A stretch of DNA of 64,000 bases from Motiliproteus sp. SC1-56 (GTDB taxonomy: Bacteria; Pseudomonadota; Gammaproteobacteria; Pseudomonadales; Balneatricaceae). Numbering within the stretch: position 1 is the stretch's first letter; each line of letters starts with the position of its first letter. Made by a program: the position numbers and the translations under genes. Below, piece after piece: positions 20,545 to 30,406 of this stretch. The notes under the pieces are model-generated. The model did no database searches. It was not told where the DNA came from and saw only the letters and a program-made list of their open reading frames with translations. The stretch covers positions 124,001 to 188,000 of the forward strand of contig NZ_JAEMGS010000005.1 of the NCBI RefSeq assembly GCF_017309075.1. The letters run 5' to 3'.

Positions 20545-20620
20545 TGGGGTGGGCGATGGGGCTCGAACCCACGACCACCGGAATCACAATCCGGGGCTCT
20601 ACCAACTGAGCTACGCCCAC
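20545..20620 (-). tRNA. tRNA-His (GTG), proximal copy
   Basis: It is identical in sequence to the distal tRNA-His, with G(-1) encoded at 20621. The two copies flank tRNA-Leu. Confidence 0.96.
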
Positions 20621-20645
20621 CATCAATGTATAACCGGGCCGCCGA

Positions 20646-20722
20646 TGGCACGCCCTACAGGATTCGAACCTGTGACCTACGGCTTAGAAGGCCGTTGCTC
20701 TATCCAGCTGAGCTAAGGGCGC
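20646..20722 (-). tRNA. tRNA-Arg (TCT)
   Basis: This 77-base cloverleaf has anticodon loop CTTCTAA, acceptor GCGCCCT with a terminal G-U pair, and encoded CCA. Confidence 0.96.
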
Positions 20723-20754
20723 ACAATGAATCCCGCTCCCAAACGACGTCGAAA

Positions 20755-20831
20755 TGGTCGGGGTAGAGAGATTCGAACTCCCGACATCCTGCTCCCAAAG
20801 CAGGCGCGCTACCAGACTGCGCTATACCCCG
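20755..20831 (-). tRNA. tRNA-Pro (TGG), first gene of the tRNA operon
   Basis: This 77-base cloverleaf has acceptor CGGGGTA pairing with TACCCCG, anticodon loop TTTGGGA and encoded CCA. Transcribed first, it leads the order Pro-Arg-His-Leu-His ahead of tig, as I recall for Pseudomonas. Confidence 0.96.
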
Positions 20832-20875
20832 TGAACTGCGCCCCCAAGGGGGACCGACATCTCAAGGAGGTGCGC

Positions 20876-20904
20876 ATATTACAGCCGCCTATTTTTGCGG
20901 TCAA
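20876..20904 (-). promoter_or_regulatory. Sigma-70 promoter of the Pro-Arg-His-Leu-His tRNA operon
   Basis: TTGACC (20899-20904) and TAATAT (20876-20881) on the minus strand are spaced by 17 bp. They are followed by a GC-rich discriminator typical of stringently controlled stable-RNA promoters. Confidence 0.75.
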
Positions 20905-21036
20905 CCTCTTTTTAGCCCCGCGAAAGACACCCCAAGACCAACTAAAAGCCGCCCTGCGCTTTGCCTATAGCCCGTTACATGCGAGAATTGCCGCCCAACG
21001 TACGCGACCGACCAAGAGGCAACGGACACTCCCTCC

Positions 21037-21891
21037 ATGACCGCACAAATCATTGACGGCAAGAAAGTTTCCCAACAGGTAAAAGACCAGGTTAAGACTG
21101 CCATCGCCCAGCGAATCCAGGCGGGCAAACGCGCCCCGGGGCTGGCGGTGGTATTGATCGGCCACGACCCGGCCTCGGAAGTCTATGTCAGCCACAAACG
21201 CCGGGCCTGCCAAGAGGTCGGTATCGAATCCACCGCCTACGACCTGCCCGCTGAGACCAGCCAGGAAGATCTGCTGGCCCTGATCGACGAACTGAATGCC
21301 GCGCCGCGCATCGATGGCATCCTGGTCCAGCTCCCCCTACCCGAACACCTGGACGCCAATCAGATACTGGAGCGGATCCGCCCCGATAAAGACGTGGACG
21401 GGTTTCACCCCTTTAACCTGGGAAGGCTGGCCCAGCGCATGCCCGTCCTGCGTCCCTGCACTCCCAAAGGGGTGATCACCCTGCTGGAATCCACCGGCGT
21501 TCCCATCCGCGGGCTCGACGCCTGCGTGGTCGGCGCCTCCAACATCGTCGGACGCCCCATGTCCCTCGAACTGCTGCTCGCCGGCTGCACTACCACCACC
21601 ACCCACCGCTTTACCCAGGACCTGGCCGGCAAGGTCAACCGGGCCGATATCGTCGTCGTTGGCGTCGGCAAGCCCGGACTGGTCAAAGGCGAATGGATCA
21701 AGGAAGGCGCGATCGTGATCGACGTGGGGATTAACCGCCTCGACGACGGTCGACTGGTGGGCGACGTGGAGTTCGAAAGCGCTTCCCAGCGCGCGGCCTG
21801 GATCACCCCGGTTCCGGGCGGTGTCGGCCCCATGACGGTGGCCACGTTGATGGAGAACACCCTCTACGCCGCTGAGCACCTCCACGATTAA
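21037..21891 (+). CDS. folD: FolD, methylenetetrahydrofolate dehydrogenase/cyclohydrolase
   Basis: FolD interconverts 5,10-methylene-, methenyl- and 10-formyl-tetrahydrofolate with NADP for purine and formyl-Met synthesis. The 284-residue protein has the catalytic Tyr50 and Lys54 in YVSHKRRAC. It also has the motif [13 protein letters not shown] and a Rossmann NADP site ([13 protein letters not shown]). The C-terminal signature [19 protein letters not shown] is present. It is divergent from the tRNA operon. Confidence 0.97.
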   Translation: MTAQIIDGKKVSQQVKDQVKTAIAQRIQAGKRAPGLAVVLIGHDPASEVYVSHKRRACQEVGIESTAYDLPAETSQEDLLALIDELNAAPRIDGILVQLPLPEHLDANQILERIRPDKDVDGFHPFNLGRLAQRMPVLRPCTPKGVITLLESTGVPIRGLDACVVGASNIVGRPMSLELLLAGCTTTTTHRFTQDLAGKVNRADIVVVGVGKPGLVKGEWIKEGAIVIDVGINRLDDGRLVGDVEFESASQRAAWITPVPGGVGPMTVATLMENTLYAAEHLHD

Positions 21892-22070
21892 CCGGGGCTG
21901 CAAGAGCGATACGCCGATGCCAGCGCACGACACACAAACGGCTCAGCCAGCCCCGCGTTCGTCAAGCAACCAGACCCGCGATACTGAAGACACCCGCCAG
22001 GGACGCCGCTTCAGCATCGCCCCAATGCGCGGTCAAGCCCGCGCCAGGGTGCGTTATATAGAAGGCTCTC

Positions 22071-22097
22071 AAGCGACAACCGGCTGTCGCTTTCTTG
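22071..22097 (+). terminator. Possible folD terminator
   Basis: An 8-bp stem (22071-22078 with 22085-22092) is followed by TCTT on the plus strand, 180 bp past folD and just past the convergent uvrB end. The T run is weak. No credible gene lies in the 230-bp gap. Confidence 0.4.
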
Positions 22098-22122
22098 GCT
22101 GACCCGTACCCCGGCTAAAGCC

Positions 22123-24147
22123 TTATCCCTGCCCCACCAGGGCGTGCTGCTTGAGGTTTTGCAGCTCGTCCCGGTAAGCCGCCGCCTGCTCGAACTCCAG
22201 GTTCTTCGCCGCCTCGAACATTCTGTCCTCAAGCCGACTGATGGCCCGAGCCAACTCCTTGGCCGACATCTTGGCCGGCTCAACCGTATATTCAGCAGCG
22301 GGTTCGGCCACCTTGCGCGCTCCGCGCCCCGGCTTCTTGCCCGGCACCCGTGCCCCCTCGAGGATATCAGCCACCGACTTGAAGACCCCTTTGGGGGTGA
22401 TCCCGTGCTCCTCGTTAAATGCGATCTGCTTAGCGCGTCGCCGCTCGGTCTCGTCAATGGCCCGCTGCATGGAGCCGGTCACCCGGTCACCGTAGAGAAT
22501 CGCCTTGCCGTTGAGATTCCGCGCCGCTCGACCAATGGTCTGGATCAACGACCGCTCAGAGCGCAAAAACCCCTCTTTATCGGCATCTAGAATCGCCACC
22601 AGGGAGACCTCGGGCATATCCAGGCCTTCGCGTAGCAGGTTGATTCCCACCAGCACGTCGAACTCGCCGATGCGCAGGTCGCGGATAATCTCCACCCGTT
22701 CAACGGTGTCGATATCCGAATGCAGATAGCGCACCCGCACCCCGTGCTCGGCAAGATACTCGGTGAGGTCCTCGGCCATGCGCTTGGTCAGGGTGGTCAC
22801 CAACACCCGTTCCTGCTGGGCCACCCGCTGGTTGATCTCCGACAGCAGATCATCCACCTGGCTCTGGGCCGGACGCACCTCGATGGCCGGATCTACCAGC
22901 CCGGTGGGCCGCACCACCTGCTCGACTACCTGTCCCGCGTGCGCCTCCTCATAAGGTCCCGGCGTCGCCGAGACGTAAACGGCCTGGGGAGCAATGCGCT
23001 CCCACTCCTCGAACCGCATCGGCCGGTTGTCCAGCGCAGAGGGCAGCCGGAACCCGAACTCCACCAGAGTCTCCTTGCGTGAGCGGTCTCCCTTATACAT
23101 GGCGCCCAATTGGGGGATGGTGACGTGGGACTCGTCGATCACCAACAAGGCATTATCCGGCAGGTAGTCGAACAGAGTGGGAGGGGCCTCGCCGGGCCGG
23201 CGCCCGGAGAGGTAGCGGGAATAGTTCTCGATACCGTTGCAGTAACCCAGCTCGAGAATCATCTCCATATCGAAATTGGTCCGCTGCTCCAGACGCTGCG
23301 CCTCCACCAGTTTGTTGTTTTCACGGAGCCGGGCCAGGCGCTCACGCAACTCCTCGCGGATGTGCTCGACCGCCGCCACCAGCGTCTCCCGAGGCGTAAC
23401 ATAGTGGGACTTGGGATAGACGGTCACCCGCGGCACCTTGCGCAACGTCTCGCCGGTGAGCGGATCGAAAAAACTGATCTCCTCAACTTCATCATCAAAG
23501 AGCTCGACCCGGATCGCTTCCTTTTCCGATTCCGCGGGAAAGATGTCGATCACATCCCCCCGCACCCGGTAGGTGGCCCGGTGCAGCTCCAGATCATTAC
23601 GGGTGTACTGCAGCTCTGCCAGGCGGCGCAGAATAAAGCGCTGATCGACCCGATCCCCCCGGTCCAGGTGCATCACCATCTGCAGGTAGGCACGGGGGTC
23701 CCCCAGCCCGTAGATAGAGGAGACAGTGGCGACTATGATGGCATCGTCCCGCTCCAGCAGCGCCTTGGTGGCAGAGAGGCGCATCTGCTCGATATGCTCG
23801 TTTATCGAGGCGTCCTTTTCGATATAGGTATCCGAGGCGGGCACGTACGCTTCCGGTTGGTAGTAGTCGTAATAGGAGACGAAATACTCCACCGCATTGT
23901 CCGGGAAGAACTCCTTGAACTCACCGTAGAGCTGGGCCGCCAAGGTCTTGTTGGGCGCCAGGACAATGGTTGGCCGCTGCACTCGCTGCACCAAATTGGC
24001 GACAGTAAAGGTCTTTCCCGAACCGGTCACCCCGAGCAGGGTCTGGGCAGCCAGCCCCGCCTCAACCCCCTGGTGTAATGCCTTGATCGCACCCGGTTGA
24101 TCGCCGGCGGGCTGGAAGCGGGAATGGACGGTGAATTTGTCGCTCAT
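22123..24147 (-). CDS. uvrB: Excinuclease ABC subunit UvrB
   Basis: UvrB verifies DNA lesions and loads UvrC in nucleotide excision repair. The 674-residue protein carries Walker A GVTGSGKT at residues 39-46 and the damage-probing beta hairpin ([12 protein letters not shown]). Helicase motifs include [11 protein letters not shown] and [10 protein letters not shown]-terminal UVR domain ([27 protein letters not shown]) completes it. The adjacent divergent aminotransferase is the same neighbour as in Pseudomonas. I found no convincing LexA box in the 103-bp shared promoter region. Confidence 0.98.
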   Translation of the reverse strand: MSDKFTVHSRFQPAGDQPGAIKALHQGVEAGLAAQTLLGVTGSGKTFTVANLVQRVQRPTIVLAPNKTLAAQLYGEFKEFFPDNAVEYFVSYYDYYQPEAYVPASDTYIEKDASINEHIEQMRLSATKALLERDDAIIVATVSSIYGLGDPRAYLQMVMHLDRGDRVDQRFILRRLAELQYTRNDLELHRATYRVRGDVIDIFPAESEKEAIRVELFDDEVEEISFFDPLTGETLRKVPRVTVYPKSHYVTPRETLVAAVEHIREELRERLARLRENNKLVEAQRLEQRTNFDMEMILELGYCNGIENYSRYLSGRRPGEAPPTLFDYLPDNALLVIDESHVTIPQLGAMYKGDRSRKETLVEFGFRLPSALDNRPMRFEEWERIAPQAVYVSATPGPYEEAHAGQVVEQVVRPTGLVDPAIEVRPAQSQVDDLLSEINQRVAQQERVLVTTLTKRMAEDLTEYLAEHGVRVRYLHSDIDTVERVEIIRDLRIGEFDVLVGINLLREGLDMPEVSLVAILDADKEGFLRSERSLIQTIGRAARNLNGKAILYGDRVTGSMQRAIDETERRRAKQIAFNEEHGITPKGVFKSVADILEGARVPGKKPGRGARKVAEPAAEYTVEPAKMSAKELARAISRLEDRMFEAAKNLEFEQAAAYRDELQNLKQHALVGQG

Positions 24148-24250
24148 GCAGTTTTCGGCCCCTGTTTAAATCCGGTATGATTATAAAATTTACTCGGGCG
24201 CAGGGTACAGCGCTCGGACAGACCCACTCTCCAATCAAGAGGATAGAAGC

Positions 24251-25438
24251 TTGGACGTGCAACTTTCAGACCGCGTACAGAACATCAAGCCCTCCCCCAC
24301 CCTGGCCGTGACCAACCGAGCGGCCGAACTACGCGCGGCAGGTAAAGATATTATCGGCCTTGGCGCCGGCGAGCCCGACTTCGACACCCCCGAACACATC
24401 AAAGCCGCCGCCAAGCAGGCTCTGGACAACGGATTCACCAAGTATACTGCGGTGGACGGCACCCCTGCCCTGAAGAAGGCGATCATCGCCAAGTTCAAGC
24501 GCGACAACGGCCTGAACTACGAGCCCGCCCAGATTCTCGTTTCCTGCGGCGGCAAGCAGAGCTTCTTCAACATGAGCCTGGCGCTGATCAACCCCGGCGA
24601 CGAGGTGGTGATTCCCGCGCCGTACTGGGTCTCCTACCCCGACATGGTCGCCGTCGCCGACGGCGTCCCGGTGATCATCCGCACCTCCCAGGAGCAGCGT
24701 TTCAAGATCACCCCCGAGCAGCTGGAGATGGCGATCACCCCCAAGACCCGCCTGGTGGTTCTCAACAGCCCCTCCAACCCCTCCGGCGTCGCCTATACCC
24801 GCGCCGAACTGGAGGCGCTGGGTGAAGTACTGAAAAAGCACCCCAACATCCTGATTGCCACCGATGACATGTACGAGCACATCCTCTTCGGCGAGGAGCC
24901 TTTCGTAAACATCGTCATGGCCTGCCCCGAACTCTATGACCGCACCGTGGTGCTCAACGGCGTTTCCAAGGCCTACTCCATGACCGGCTGGCGAATCGGT
25001 TACGCGGCCGGGCCGCAGAAGCTGATCGCAGCGATGAAAAAGATCCAGTCCCAGAGCACCTCCAACCCCACCTCCATCTCCCAGGTGGCGGCCCAAACGG
25101 CACTGGAAGGCTCCCAGGACTGCGTTGCCGAGATGCTTAAAGCGTTCAAGCAACGCCACGATTTCGTGGTAAATGCCCTGAACGAAATCGAAGGAGTGGA
25201 GTGCATTCCCGCCGATGGCACCTTCTACGCCTTCCCGAGCTTCCAGAAGGTCATCGACGCCAACCCCGCTTTCGAAGACGACATCGCCCTGGCCGAGTTC
25301 CTGCTCAACGAAGCGGGCGTCGCCCTGGTCCCCGGCTCCGCCTTCGGCGCGCCCGGCCAGATGCGCCTCTCCTTCGCCACCAGCCTCAAGGTGCTGGAAG
25401 ACGCCATCGCCCGCATCAAGCGCGCCCTGGAAGGCTGA
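24251..25438 (+). CDS. aatA: Class I aspartate aminotransferase (AatA type)
   Basis: This 395-residue fold-type I PLP enzyme probably transfers amino groups between aspartate and 2-oxoglutarate. Some relatives also use prephenate. It shows GAGEPDFDTPEHI, the NSPSNPSG motif, the PLP lysine at residue 240 in SKAYSMTGWRIG, and a C-terminal RLSFATS with the carboxylate-binding arginine. The start is a TTG at 24251 with GAGGA about 9 bp upstream. It is divergent from uvrB and ends in a strong terminator. Substrate is inferred from family only. Confidence 0.92.
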   Translation: MDVQLSDRVQNIKPSPTLAVTNRAAELRAAGKDIIGLGAGEPDFDTPEHIKAAAKQALDNGFTKYTAVDGTPALKKAIIAKFKRDNGLNYEPAQILVSCGGKQSFFNMSLALINPGDEVVIPAPYWVSYPDMVAVADGVPVIIRTSQEQRFKITPEQLEMAITPKTRLVVLNSPSNPSGVAYTRAELEALGEVLKKHPNILIATDDMYEHILFGEEPFVNIVMACPELYDRTVVLNGVSKAYSMTGWRIGYAAGPQKLIAAMKKIQSQSTSNPTSISQVAAQTALEGSQDCVAEMLKAFKQRHDFVVNALNEIEGVECIPADGTFYAFPSFQKVIDANPAFEDDIALAEFLLNEAGVALVPGSAFGAPGQMRLSFATSLKVLEDAIARIKRALEG

Positions 25439-25464
25439 TCCCGCCCTCTCCCCGACGCGCTCAA

Positions 25465-25492
25465 AAAAGCCCGGCCTTGGCCGGGCTTTTTC
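25465..25492 (+). terminator. Rho-independent terminator of aatA
   Basis: A 12-bp perfect stem (25465-25476 with 25479-25490) runs straight into five T. It insulates the RND operon from upstream transcription. Confidence 0.9.
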
Positions 25493-25591
25493 GTTTACCG
25501 TCCCCCTGCTGATTCTTACTCGGGCGTTTAGCGAAGCCCCGCGGACCGGGTTCGCCCGCAACGTTGTTACAACCGAGCACTACCCCTGAAA

Positions 25592-25620
25592 TTGACAGAG
25601 TGCCCAGCCCGACCCATAAT
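25592..25620 (+). promoter_or_regulatory. Near-consensus promoter of the tetR-RND operon
   Basis: TTGACA (25592-25597) and CATAAT (25615-25620) are exactly 17 bp apart. The predicted transcript starts near 25627, so the 5' leader would be only about 25 bases. Confidence 0.8.
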
Positions 25621-25633
25621 GCGGACCTTTTAC

Positions 25634-25648
25634 TAGACGACCGGTCTA
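25634..25648 (+). promoter_or_regulatory. TetR-type operator between promoter and start codon
   Basis: The 5-base arms TAGAC (25634-25638) and GTCTA (25644-25648) form a palindrome ending 3 bp before the regulator's ATG. It is downstream of the predicted transcript start, so bound repressor would block initiation or clearance. TAGAC...GTCTA resembles operators of NemR-like TetR proteins. Confidence 0.7.
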
Positions 25649-25651
25649 ATC

Positions 25652-26257
25652 ATGTCCGAGAATCCCAAGCAGGCCCAGACCCGGGAGCTGCTGCTACAAA
25701 ATGGCCTCGAGCTCTTCAACCGCCAGGGCTACCATGGCACCGGCCTGAAAGAGATCCTCGCGGCTGCCGGCGTACCCAAGGGCTCCTTTTACCACTATTT
25801 CGACTCCAAGGAGCATTTTGCGGTGGAGATTATTCACCACTACCGTGCCCTGGAGTTCAAACGCTGGGAAAGCAAGATCAAGGGAAGCGAGGGCGACCGT
25901 CTCGCCGAGATGCGCCGCTGCATCAGCACCCTGATCGACGAGTACGATGCCCAGGAACAGAAAGTGGGTTGCCTGATCGCCAATCTCAGCGGCGAACTGG
26001 CCGCCTGCAGCCCCTATTTCCGCAGCGCCATCCAGGCCTCCAGCGAAGAGGTTCTCGACTTGATGGAAGCCGATTTCGCCACCGCACAGCAACAGGGGAG
26101 CGTGCGCCGGGACCTGCCGCCCCGGGCACTGGCCTGCCTGTTCTGGGACGCTTGGCAAGGCGCCATGCTGCGCATGAAGGTCAACCGCTCCACCACCCCC
26201 TTACGCCAGGTGGCCGAGCTGCTCTTCGACAACCTGTTAAAAGCTCCACACAACTGA
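25652..26257 (+). CDS. TetR/AcrR-family transcriptional repressor of the efflux operon
   Basis: This 201-residue regulator has an N-terminal TetR helix-turn-helix domain (residues about 10-56: ELLLQNGLELFNRQGYHGTG, then GVPKGSFYHYFDSKEHF). Its helical C-terminal ligand domain contains the VGCLIANLSGEL motif seen in NemR/AcuR-like members. It is the first gene of the operon with the adaptor, pump and outer-membrane factor on the same strand, 23 bp before the adaptor. The palindrome right before its ATG suggests self-repression. No Shine-Dalgarno is visible, the operator taking its place. The inducer is unknown. Confidence 0.9.
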   Translation: MSENPKQAQTRELLLQNGLELFNRQGYHGTGLKEILAAAGVPKGSFYHYFDSKEHFAVEIIHHYRALEFKRWESKIKGSEGDRLAEMRRCISTLIDEYDAQEQKVGCLIANLSGELAACSPYFRSAIQASSEEVLDLMEADFATAQQQGSVRRDLPPRALACLFWDAWQGAMLRMKVNRSTTPLRQVAELLFDNLLKAPHN

Positions 26258-26280
26258 TGTTCATAATAAGGAACGACGCC

Positions 26281-27333
26281 ATGCCCCTGATCACACGCTC
26301 GCTACTGCTCCTACTGGCTGCGCTTTCCGCCCCCGTGGCGCCGGCCCAGGAAGCGCCCAAGGGCCTGCCCGCCGAGGTGGTCCGGGTCCAGCCCCAGCCA
26401 CTGGTCCGCGACCTGGAAGCCATCGGCAGCCTCAAAGCCAACGAGTCGGCGATTATCAGTCCCGAACTGACCGGCCGCATCGGCGCCATTCACTTTCAGG
26501 AAGGGCAGCCCGTGACCCGCGGCGACAAGCTCTTCACCCTGGAAGACTCCAGCTACCGCGCCACCCTGGCCGAGGTCGAAGCCAGCCGCCGGTTGAGCCA
26601 GGTGGAGTACGACCAGGCCGAGCAACTGCTCAGCCGCAAGCTGGGCTCCCAGCACGAGCGCGACAAGGCGCAGGCGCAACTGAACATCTACCGGGCCCGG
26701 GTCAACCGCGCCCGCACCGAACTGGAAAAGATGACCCTCTACGCCCCCTTTTCCGGCGTCATGGGGCTGCGCAACGTCAGCGTCGGCGATTACGTGCGCG
26801 CCGGTGACGACCTGGTCGAGCTGGTCGATCTAGAGCGGCTCAAGGTCGAATTCCGGGTGCCCGAGGTCTACCTTGCCCAGATCAACGTCGGGCAGACCGT
26901 TGAGATCACCACCGACGCCTTTCCGGGGCAGATCTTCGAGGGCGAGATCTACGCCAGCGCCCCGCGCCTGGACGAGCGTGGTCGCAGCCTGCAGGTGCGG
27001 GCCCGTATCGCCAACCCGGACGGCAAGCTGCAGCCGGGGCTGTTTGCCCGGGTGCGCCTGATCCTCGAGCGCAAGGACGCCGCCCTGATGCTGCCCGAGC
27101 AGGCGATTCTCCCCCAGGGTCAGAATTTCTTCGTCTACCGGGTCGAAGACGGCAAGGTAGCGCAGGTGGCGGTGACCCTCGGCCAGCGCAGCCAGGGTCA
27201 GGTCGAAGTACTCAGCGGCCTCGAGGCCGGTGACGTGGTGGTCACCGCCGGCCAGCTCAAGCTGCGTCCCGGCGCCCCCCTCACCCCGATCTTCGTCGAC
27301 GAGTCCCAGGCCACCGCCGGAGGTCGCTCCTGA
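26281..27333 (+). CDS. RND efflux periplasmic adaptor (membrane fusion protein)
   Basis: This 350-residue periplasmic adaptor joins the inner-membrane pump to the outer-membrane channel. It has a Sec signal peptide cut near residue 22 (PAQEAPKG) without a lipobox cysteine. The biotinyl-lipoyl hairpin (SALIISPELTGRIG-like stretch, IHFQEGQPVTRGDKLF) is followed by a short helical hairpin, then beta-barrel and membrane-proximal domains ending GDVVVTAGQLKLRPGAPL. The ATG at 26281 has AAGGAA upstream. A longer open frame from 25564 runs through tetR and is not the gene. Its stop overlaps the pump start (TGATG). Confidence 0.93.
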   Translation: MPLITRSLLLLLAALSAPVAPAQEAPKGLPAEVVRVQPQPLVRDLEAIGSLKANESAIISPELTGRIGAIHFQEGQPVTRGDKLFTLEDSSYRATLAEVEASRRLSQVEYDQAEQLLSRKLGSQHERDKAQAQLNIYRARVNRARTELEKMTLYAPFSGVMGLRNVSVGDYVRAGDDLVELVDLERLKVEFRVPEVYLAQINVGQTVEITTDAFPGQIFEGEIYASAPRLDERGRSLQVRARIANPDGKLQPGLFARVRLILERKDAALMLPEQAILPQGQNFFVYRVEDGKVAQVAVTLGQRSQGQVEVLSGLEAGDVVVTAGQLKLRPGAPLTPIFVDESQATAGGRS

Positions 27334-30300
27334 TGGTGCTCTCCGACCTCAGCATTAAACGCCCGGTCTTCGCCACGGTAATCAACCTGCTGGTGTTACT
27401 GGTGGGCATCATCGCCTACGACCGGCTCACGGTGCGCGAATACCCCAACATCGACGTGCCGGTGATCACCGTGGAGACCCGCTACCCCGGCGCCAATGCC
27501 GCGATCATGGAGACCCAGGTCACCGAGGTGCTGGAAGATTCGCTCTCGGGCGTCGAAGGCATTGATTTCATGACCTCGGTCAGCCGCTCCGAAACCAGCC
27601 AGATCACCGTCACCTTCAAGCTCGACCGCGACGCCGACGCCGCCGCCAGCGACGTCCGTGACCGGGTGGGCCGGGTCCGCGGACGCCTTCCCGACGACAT
27701 CGACGAGCCGGTGGTGGCCAAGGTGGAGGCCGACGCCCAGCCGATCATGTACCTGGCCTTCTCCAGCGACCGGCATAATTCCCTCGACGTGACCGACTTC
27801 GCCGAGCGCCAGGTCAAGGACCCCCTGCAGGTGGTGCCGGGAGTGGCCAACGTGCAGATTTTCGGCGAACGCCGTTACGCCATGCGGGTCTGGCTGGACC
27901 GTACCCGGATGGCAGCCTACAACACCACCGTGCAGGACATCGAGAACGCCCTGCGCCAACAGAACCTGGAGGTGCCGGCCGGACGCATCGAGAGCCAGGC
28001 GCGCGAGTTCAGCATTCTCAGCGAAACCGATCTCAACAGCGTCGCCGAATTCGAGCGCATCATCATTCGCACCGAGGACGGCTACCCGGTACGCCTGGGC
28101 GACGTAGCCCGGGTCGAGATCGGCCCCGAGGATGAACGCCGCATCACCCGTTTCAAGGGCGAAAGCGCAGTGGCGCTCGGCGTAGTCAAGCAGTCCACCG
28201 CCAACCCGCTGGACGTTTCCAGCGGCGTGCGCGCGGAGCTGCCCAAGATCCAGGCCCTGCTCCCCGAGGGCATGAAGGTAGCCATCGCCTACGACTCCTC
28301 ACTCTTTATTGCCGAGTCCATCGACGCCGTCCTCAGCACCCTTATCCAGGCGGCGGGTCTGGTGGTGCTGGTGATCTTCCTGTTCCTGCGCAACCTGCGC
28401 GCCACCCTGATTCCCATGGTCACCATCCCGGTCTCCCTGGTCGGCGCATTCGCCCTGATGTACGCCCTGGACTTCAGCATCAACACCCTGACACTGCTGG
28501 CCCTGGTGCTGGCGATCGGCTTGGTGGTGGACGACGCCATCGTCATGCTGGAGAACATCTACCGCCACGTGGAATCCGGGATGGACCCGATCCAGGCAGC
28601 CTTTCGCGGCAGCCGGGAGATCGCCTTTGCGGTGATCGCCACCACCCTGACCCTGGTGGCGGTGTTCGTTCCGGTGGCCTTTACCCCGGGGCGCACCGGC
28701 ATGCTATTCACCGAATTCGCGCTGACCCTGGCCGCGGCAGTGGTGGTCTCCACCTTCATCGCCCTCTCCCTCTCGCCGATGATGTGCTCGCGGCTGCTCA
28801 AGCACCAGTCCAAGCACAGCGCGCTTTACAACCTCTTTGAGCGGGGGCTGCACGGCCTGGCCCGGGGCTATCGCTGGCTACTGACCCTGACCCTGCGGCT
28901 GCGGCCGCTGATGCTGGGGCTGGTTGCCCTCTCCCTCTGGGGTGCCTGGGTCTTCTACCAGCAACTGCCCCGCGAGCTGGCACCGGTGGAGGACCGCGGC
29001 ACCATCATCGCCTTCTCCATGGCCCCCGACGGTGCCTCCGTCTCCTTCATGGACCGCTATGCCCGCCAGGTGGAGAAGCTCTTCGCCAGCGTCGAGGAGG
29101 GCGACCGTTACTTCATGATCGTCGGCTTCCCCTCCAGCACCCAGTCCATCGGCTTTCTCGGCCTCAAGCCCTGGGAACAGCGCGAGCGTAGCCAGCAGTC
29201 CATCGCCCAGGAGCTGATGCCCAAGATGTACGGCGGCATCACCGGCACCATGTCCTTCCCTCTGAACCCGCCGTCGCTGGGACAGAGCATCGTCAACCGG
29301 CCGGTCTCGTTCGTGATCCAGAGTACCAGCAGCTATCAGGAGCTGAGCGCGATCACCGACCAGGTTATGGCCAAGGTCTACCAGAGCGGACTGTTCGTGC
29401 AGCCGGACTCCAACCTCAAGCTCAACAAACCCGAGCTGCGGGTCGCCATGCGCCGGGACAAGGTCGCCGACGTGGGCACCCGGGTGGAGACCATCGGTCG
29501 CACCCTGGAGACCCTGATGGCCGGGCGTGAGGTCACCCGCTTCAAGCGTGAAGGCGAGCAGTACAACGTCGTTCTGCAGGTGGAGGATGTGGATCGCTCC
29601 AACCCCGAGGACCTGACCAACGTTTACGTGCGCGGCGATGACGGCGCCATGATCCAGCTGGCCAACCTGGTGCAGGTGGAAGAGAGCGTGGCGCCCCGCG
29701 AACTGCACCACTTCAACAAGATGAAGTCAGTCACTATCCAGGCCAACCTGGCCCCGGGCGTGAGCCTGGACAAGGCGCTGGAGTTCCTGGAGCAGACCGT
29801 GGCCGAGGTGAGCGACCGGGTGCAGATCGACTACGCCGGCGAGTCCCGGGAGTTCAAGAGCTCCAGCAGCCAGTTGGAGGTGACCTTCCTGATGGCCCTG
29901 GCTTTCATCTACCTGGTGCTGGCTGCCCAGTTCGAGAGTTTCCGTGCGCCCCTGATCATCCTGATCGCGGTGCCGCCGGCCCTGCTCGGCGGGCTCTTCG
30001 CCCTTACCAGTACCGGCGCCAGCCTCAGCGTTTACAGCCAGATCGGGCTGATCGCCCTGGTCGGCCTGATCAGCAAGCACGGCATCCTGATCGTCGAGTT
30101 CGCCAATCAGCTGCAACAGCAGGGCAAGGAGCGGATTGAAGCCCTGGTGGAAGCCGCCACCCTGCGCCTGCGCCCGATCCTCATGACCACGGGCGCCACC
30201 GTGCTGGGTGTGTTACCTTTGGCGCTGGCCGAAGGGGCGGGCGCCGAAAGCCGCCACCAGATTGGCTGGGTGATCGTCGGCGGGATGCTCTTCGGCACCC

Positions 30301-30404
30301 TGCTCACCCTCTTCGTGGTGCCCACCGTCTACAGCCTGCTGGGCAAGCTGGGGCTGAAGCCGGTGGAGCCGTTGCCCCAACCTGATCGTCTGCAAAGGAG
30401 CTGA
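27333..30404 (+). CDS. RND multidrug efflux transporter, HAE1/AcrB family
   Basis: This 1023-residue proton-driven inner-membrane pump has helix 1 at about 10-28 and two large periplasmic loops. The proton-relay pair Asp400-Asp401 lies in helix 4 (GLVVDDAIVMLENIYRHVE). The RND repeats PVSLVGAFALMYALDFSINTLT and GLIALVGLISKHGILIVEFAN are present. It is closest in style to the shorter MexK/VexH-like HAE1 pumps, with a loosely conserved porter domain. Adaptor, pump and channel overlap or nearly abut, so they form one unit. Substrates cannot be deduced; organic solvents, dyes or electrophiles are possible given the NemR-like regulator. Confidence 0.95.
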   Translation: MVLSDLSIKRPVFATVINLLVLLVGIIAYDRLTVREYPNIDVPVITVETRYPGANAAIMETQVTEVLEDSLSGVEGIDFMTSVSRSETSQITVTFKLDRDADAAASDVRDRVGRVRGRLPDDIDEPVVAKVEADAQPIMYLAFSSDRHNSLDVTDFAERQVKDPLQVVPGVANVQIFGERRYAMRVWLDRTRMAAYNTTVQDIENALRQQNLEVPAGRIESQAREFSILSETDLNSVAEFERIIIRTEDGYPVRLGDVARVEIGPEDERRITRFKGESAVALGVVKQSTANPLDVSSGVRAELPKIQALLPEGMKVAIAYDSSLFIAESIDAVLSTLIQAAGLVVLVIFLFLRNLRATLIPMVTIPVSLVGAFALMYALDFSINTLTLLALVLAIGLVVDDAIVMLENIYRHVESGMDPIQAAFRGSREIAFAVIATTLTLVAVFVPVAFTPGRTGMLFTEFALTLAAAVVVSTFIALSLSPMMCSRLLKHQSKHSALYNLFERGLHGLARGYRWLLTLTLRLRPLMLGLVALSLWGAWVFYQQLPRELAPVEDRGTIIAFSMAPDGASVSFMDRYARQVEKLFASVEEGDRYFMIVGFPSSTQSIGFLGLKPWEQRERSQQSIAQELMPKMYGGITGTMSFPLNPPSLGQSIVNRPVSFVIQSTSSYQELSAITDQVMAKVYQSGLFVQPDSNLKLNKPELRVAMRRDKVADVGTRVETIGRTLETLMAGREVTRFKREGEQYNVVLQVEDVDRSNPEDLTNVYVRGDDGAMIQLANLVQVEESVAPRELHHFNKMKSVTIQANLAPGVSLDKALEFLEQTVAEVSDRVQIDYAGESREFKSSSSQLEVTFLMALAFIYLVLAAQFESFRAPLIILIAVPPALLGGLFALTSTGASLSVYSQIGLIALVGLISKHGILIVEFANQLQQQGKERIEALVEAATLRLRPILMTTGATVLGVLPLALAEGAGAESRHQIGWVIVGGMLFGTLLTLFVVPTVYSLLGKLGLKPVEPLPQPDRLQRS

Positions 30405-30406
30405 CC

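Noticed and set aside
21917-22102. 61-codon plus-strand frame after folD
   Set aside because: No ribosome site and biased, domain-free composition; the region better fits a terminator-containing spacer.
24148-24250. SOS (LexA) box between uvrB and aatA
   Set aside because: CTG and CAG triplets occur, but not with the CTGT-N8-ACAG arrangement.
25564-26280. N-terminal extension of the adaptor frame through tetR
   Set aside because: The extra 239 codons overlap tetR in another frame and contain the promoter and operator. The ATG at 26281 is followed by a proper signal peptide and preceded by a ribosome site.
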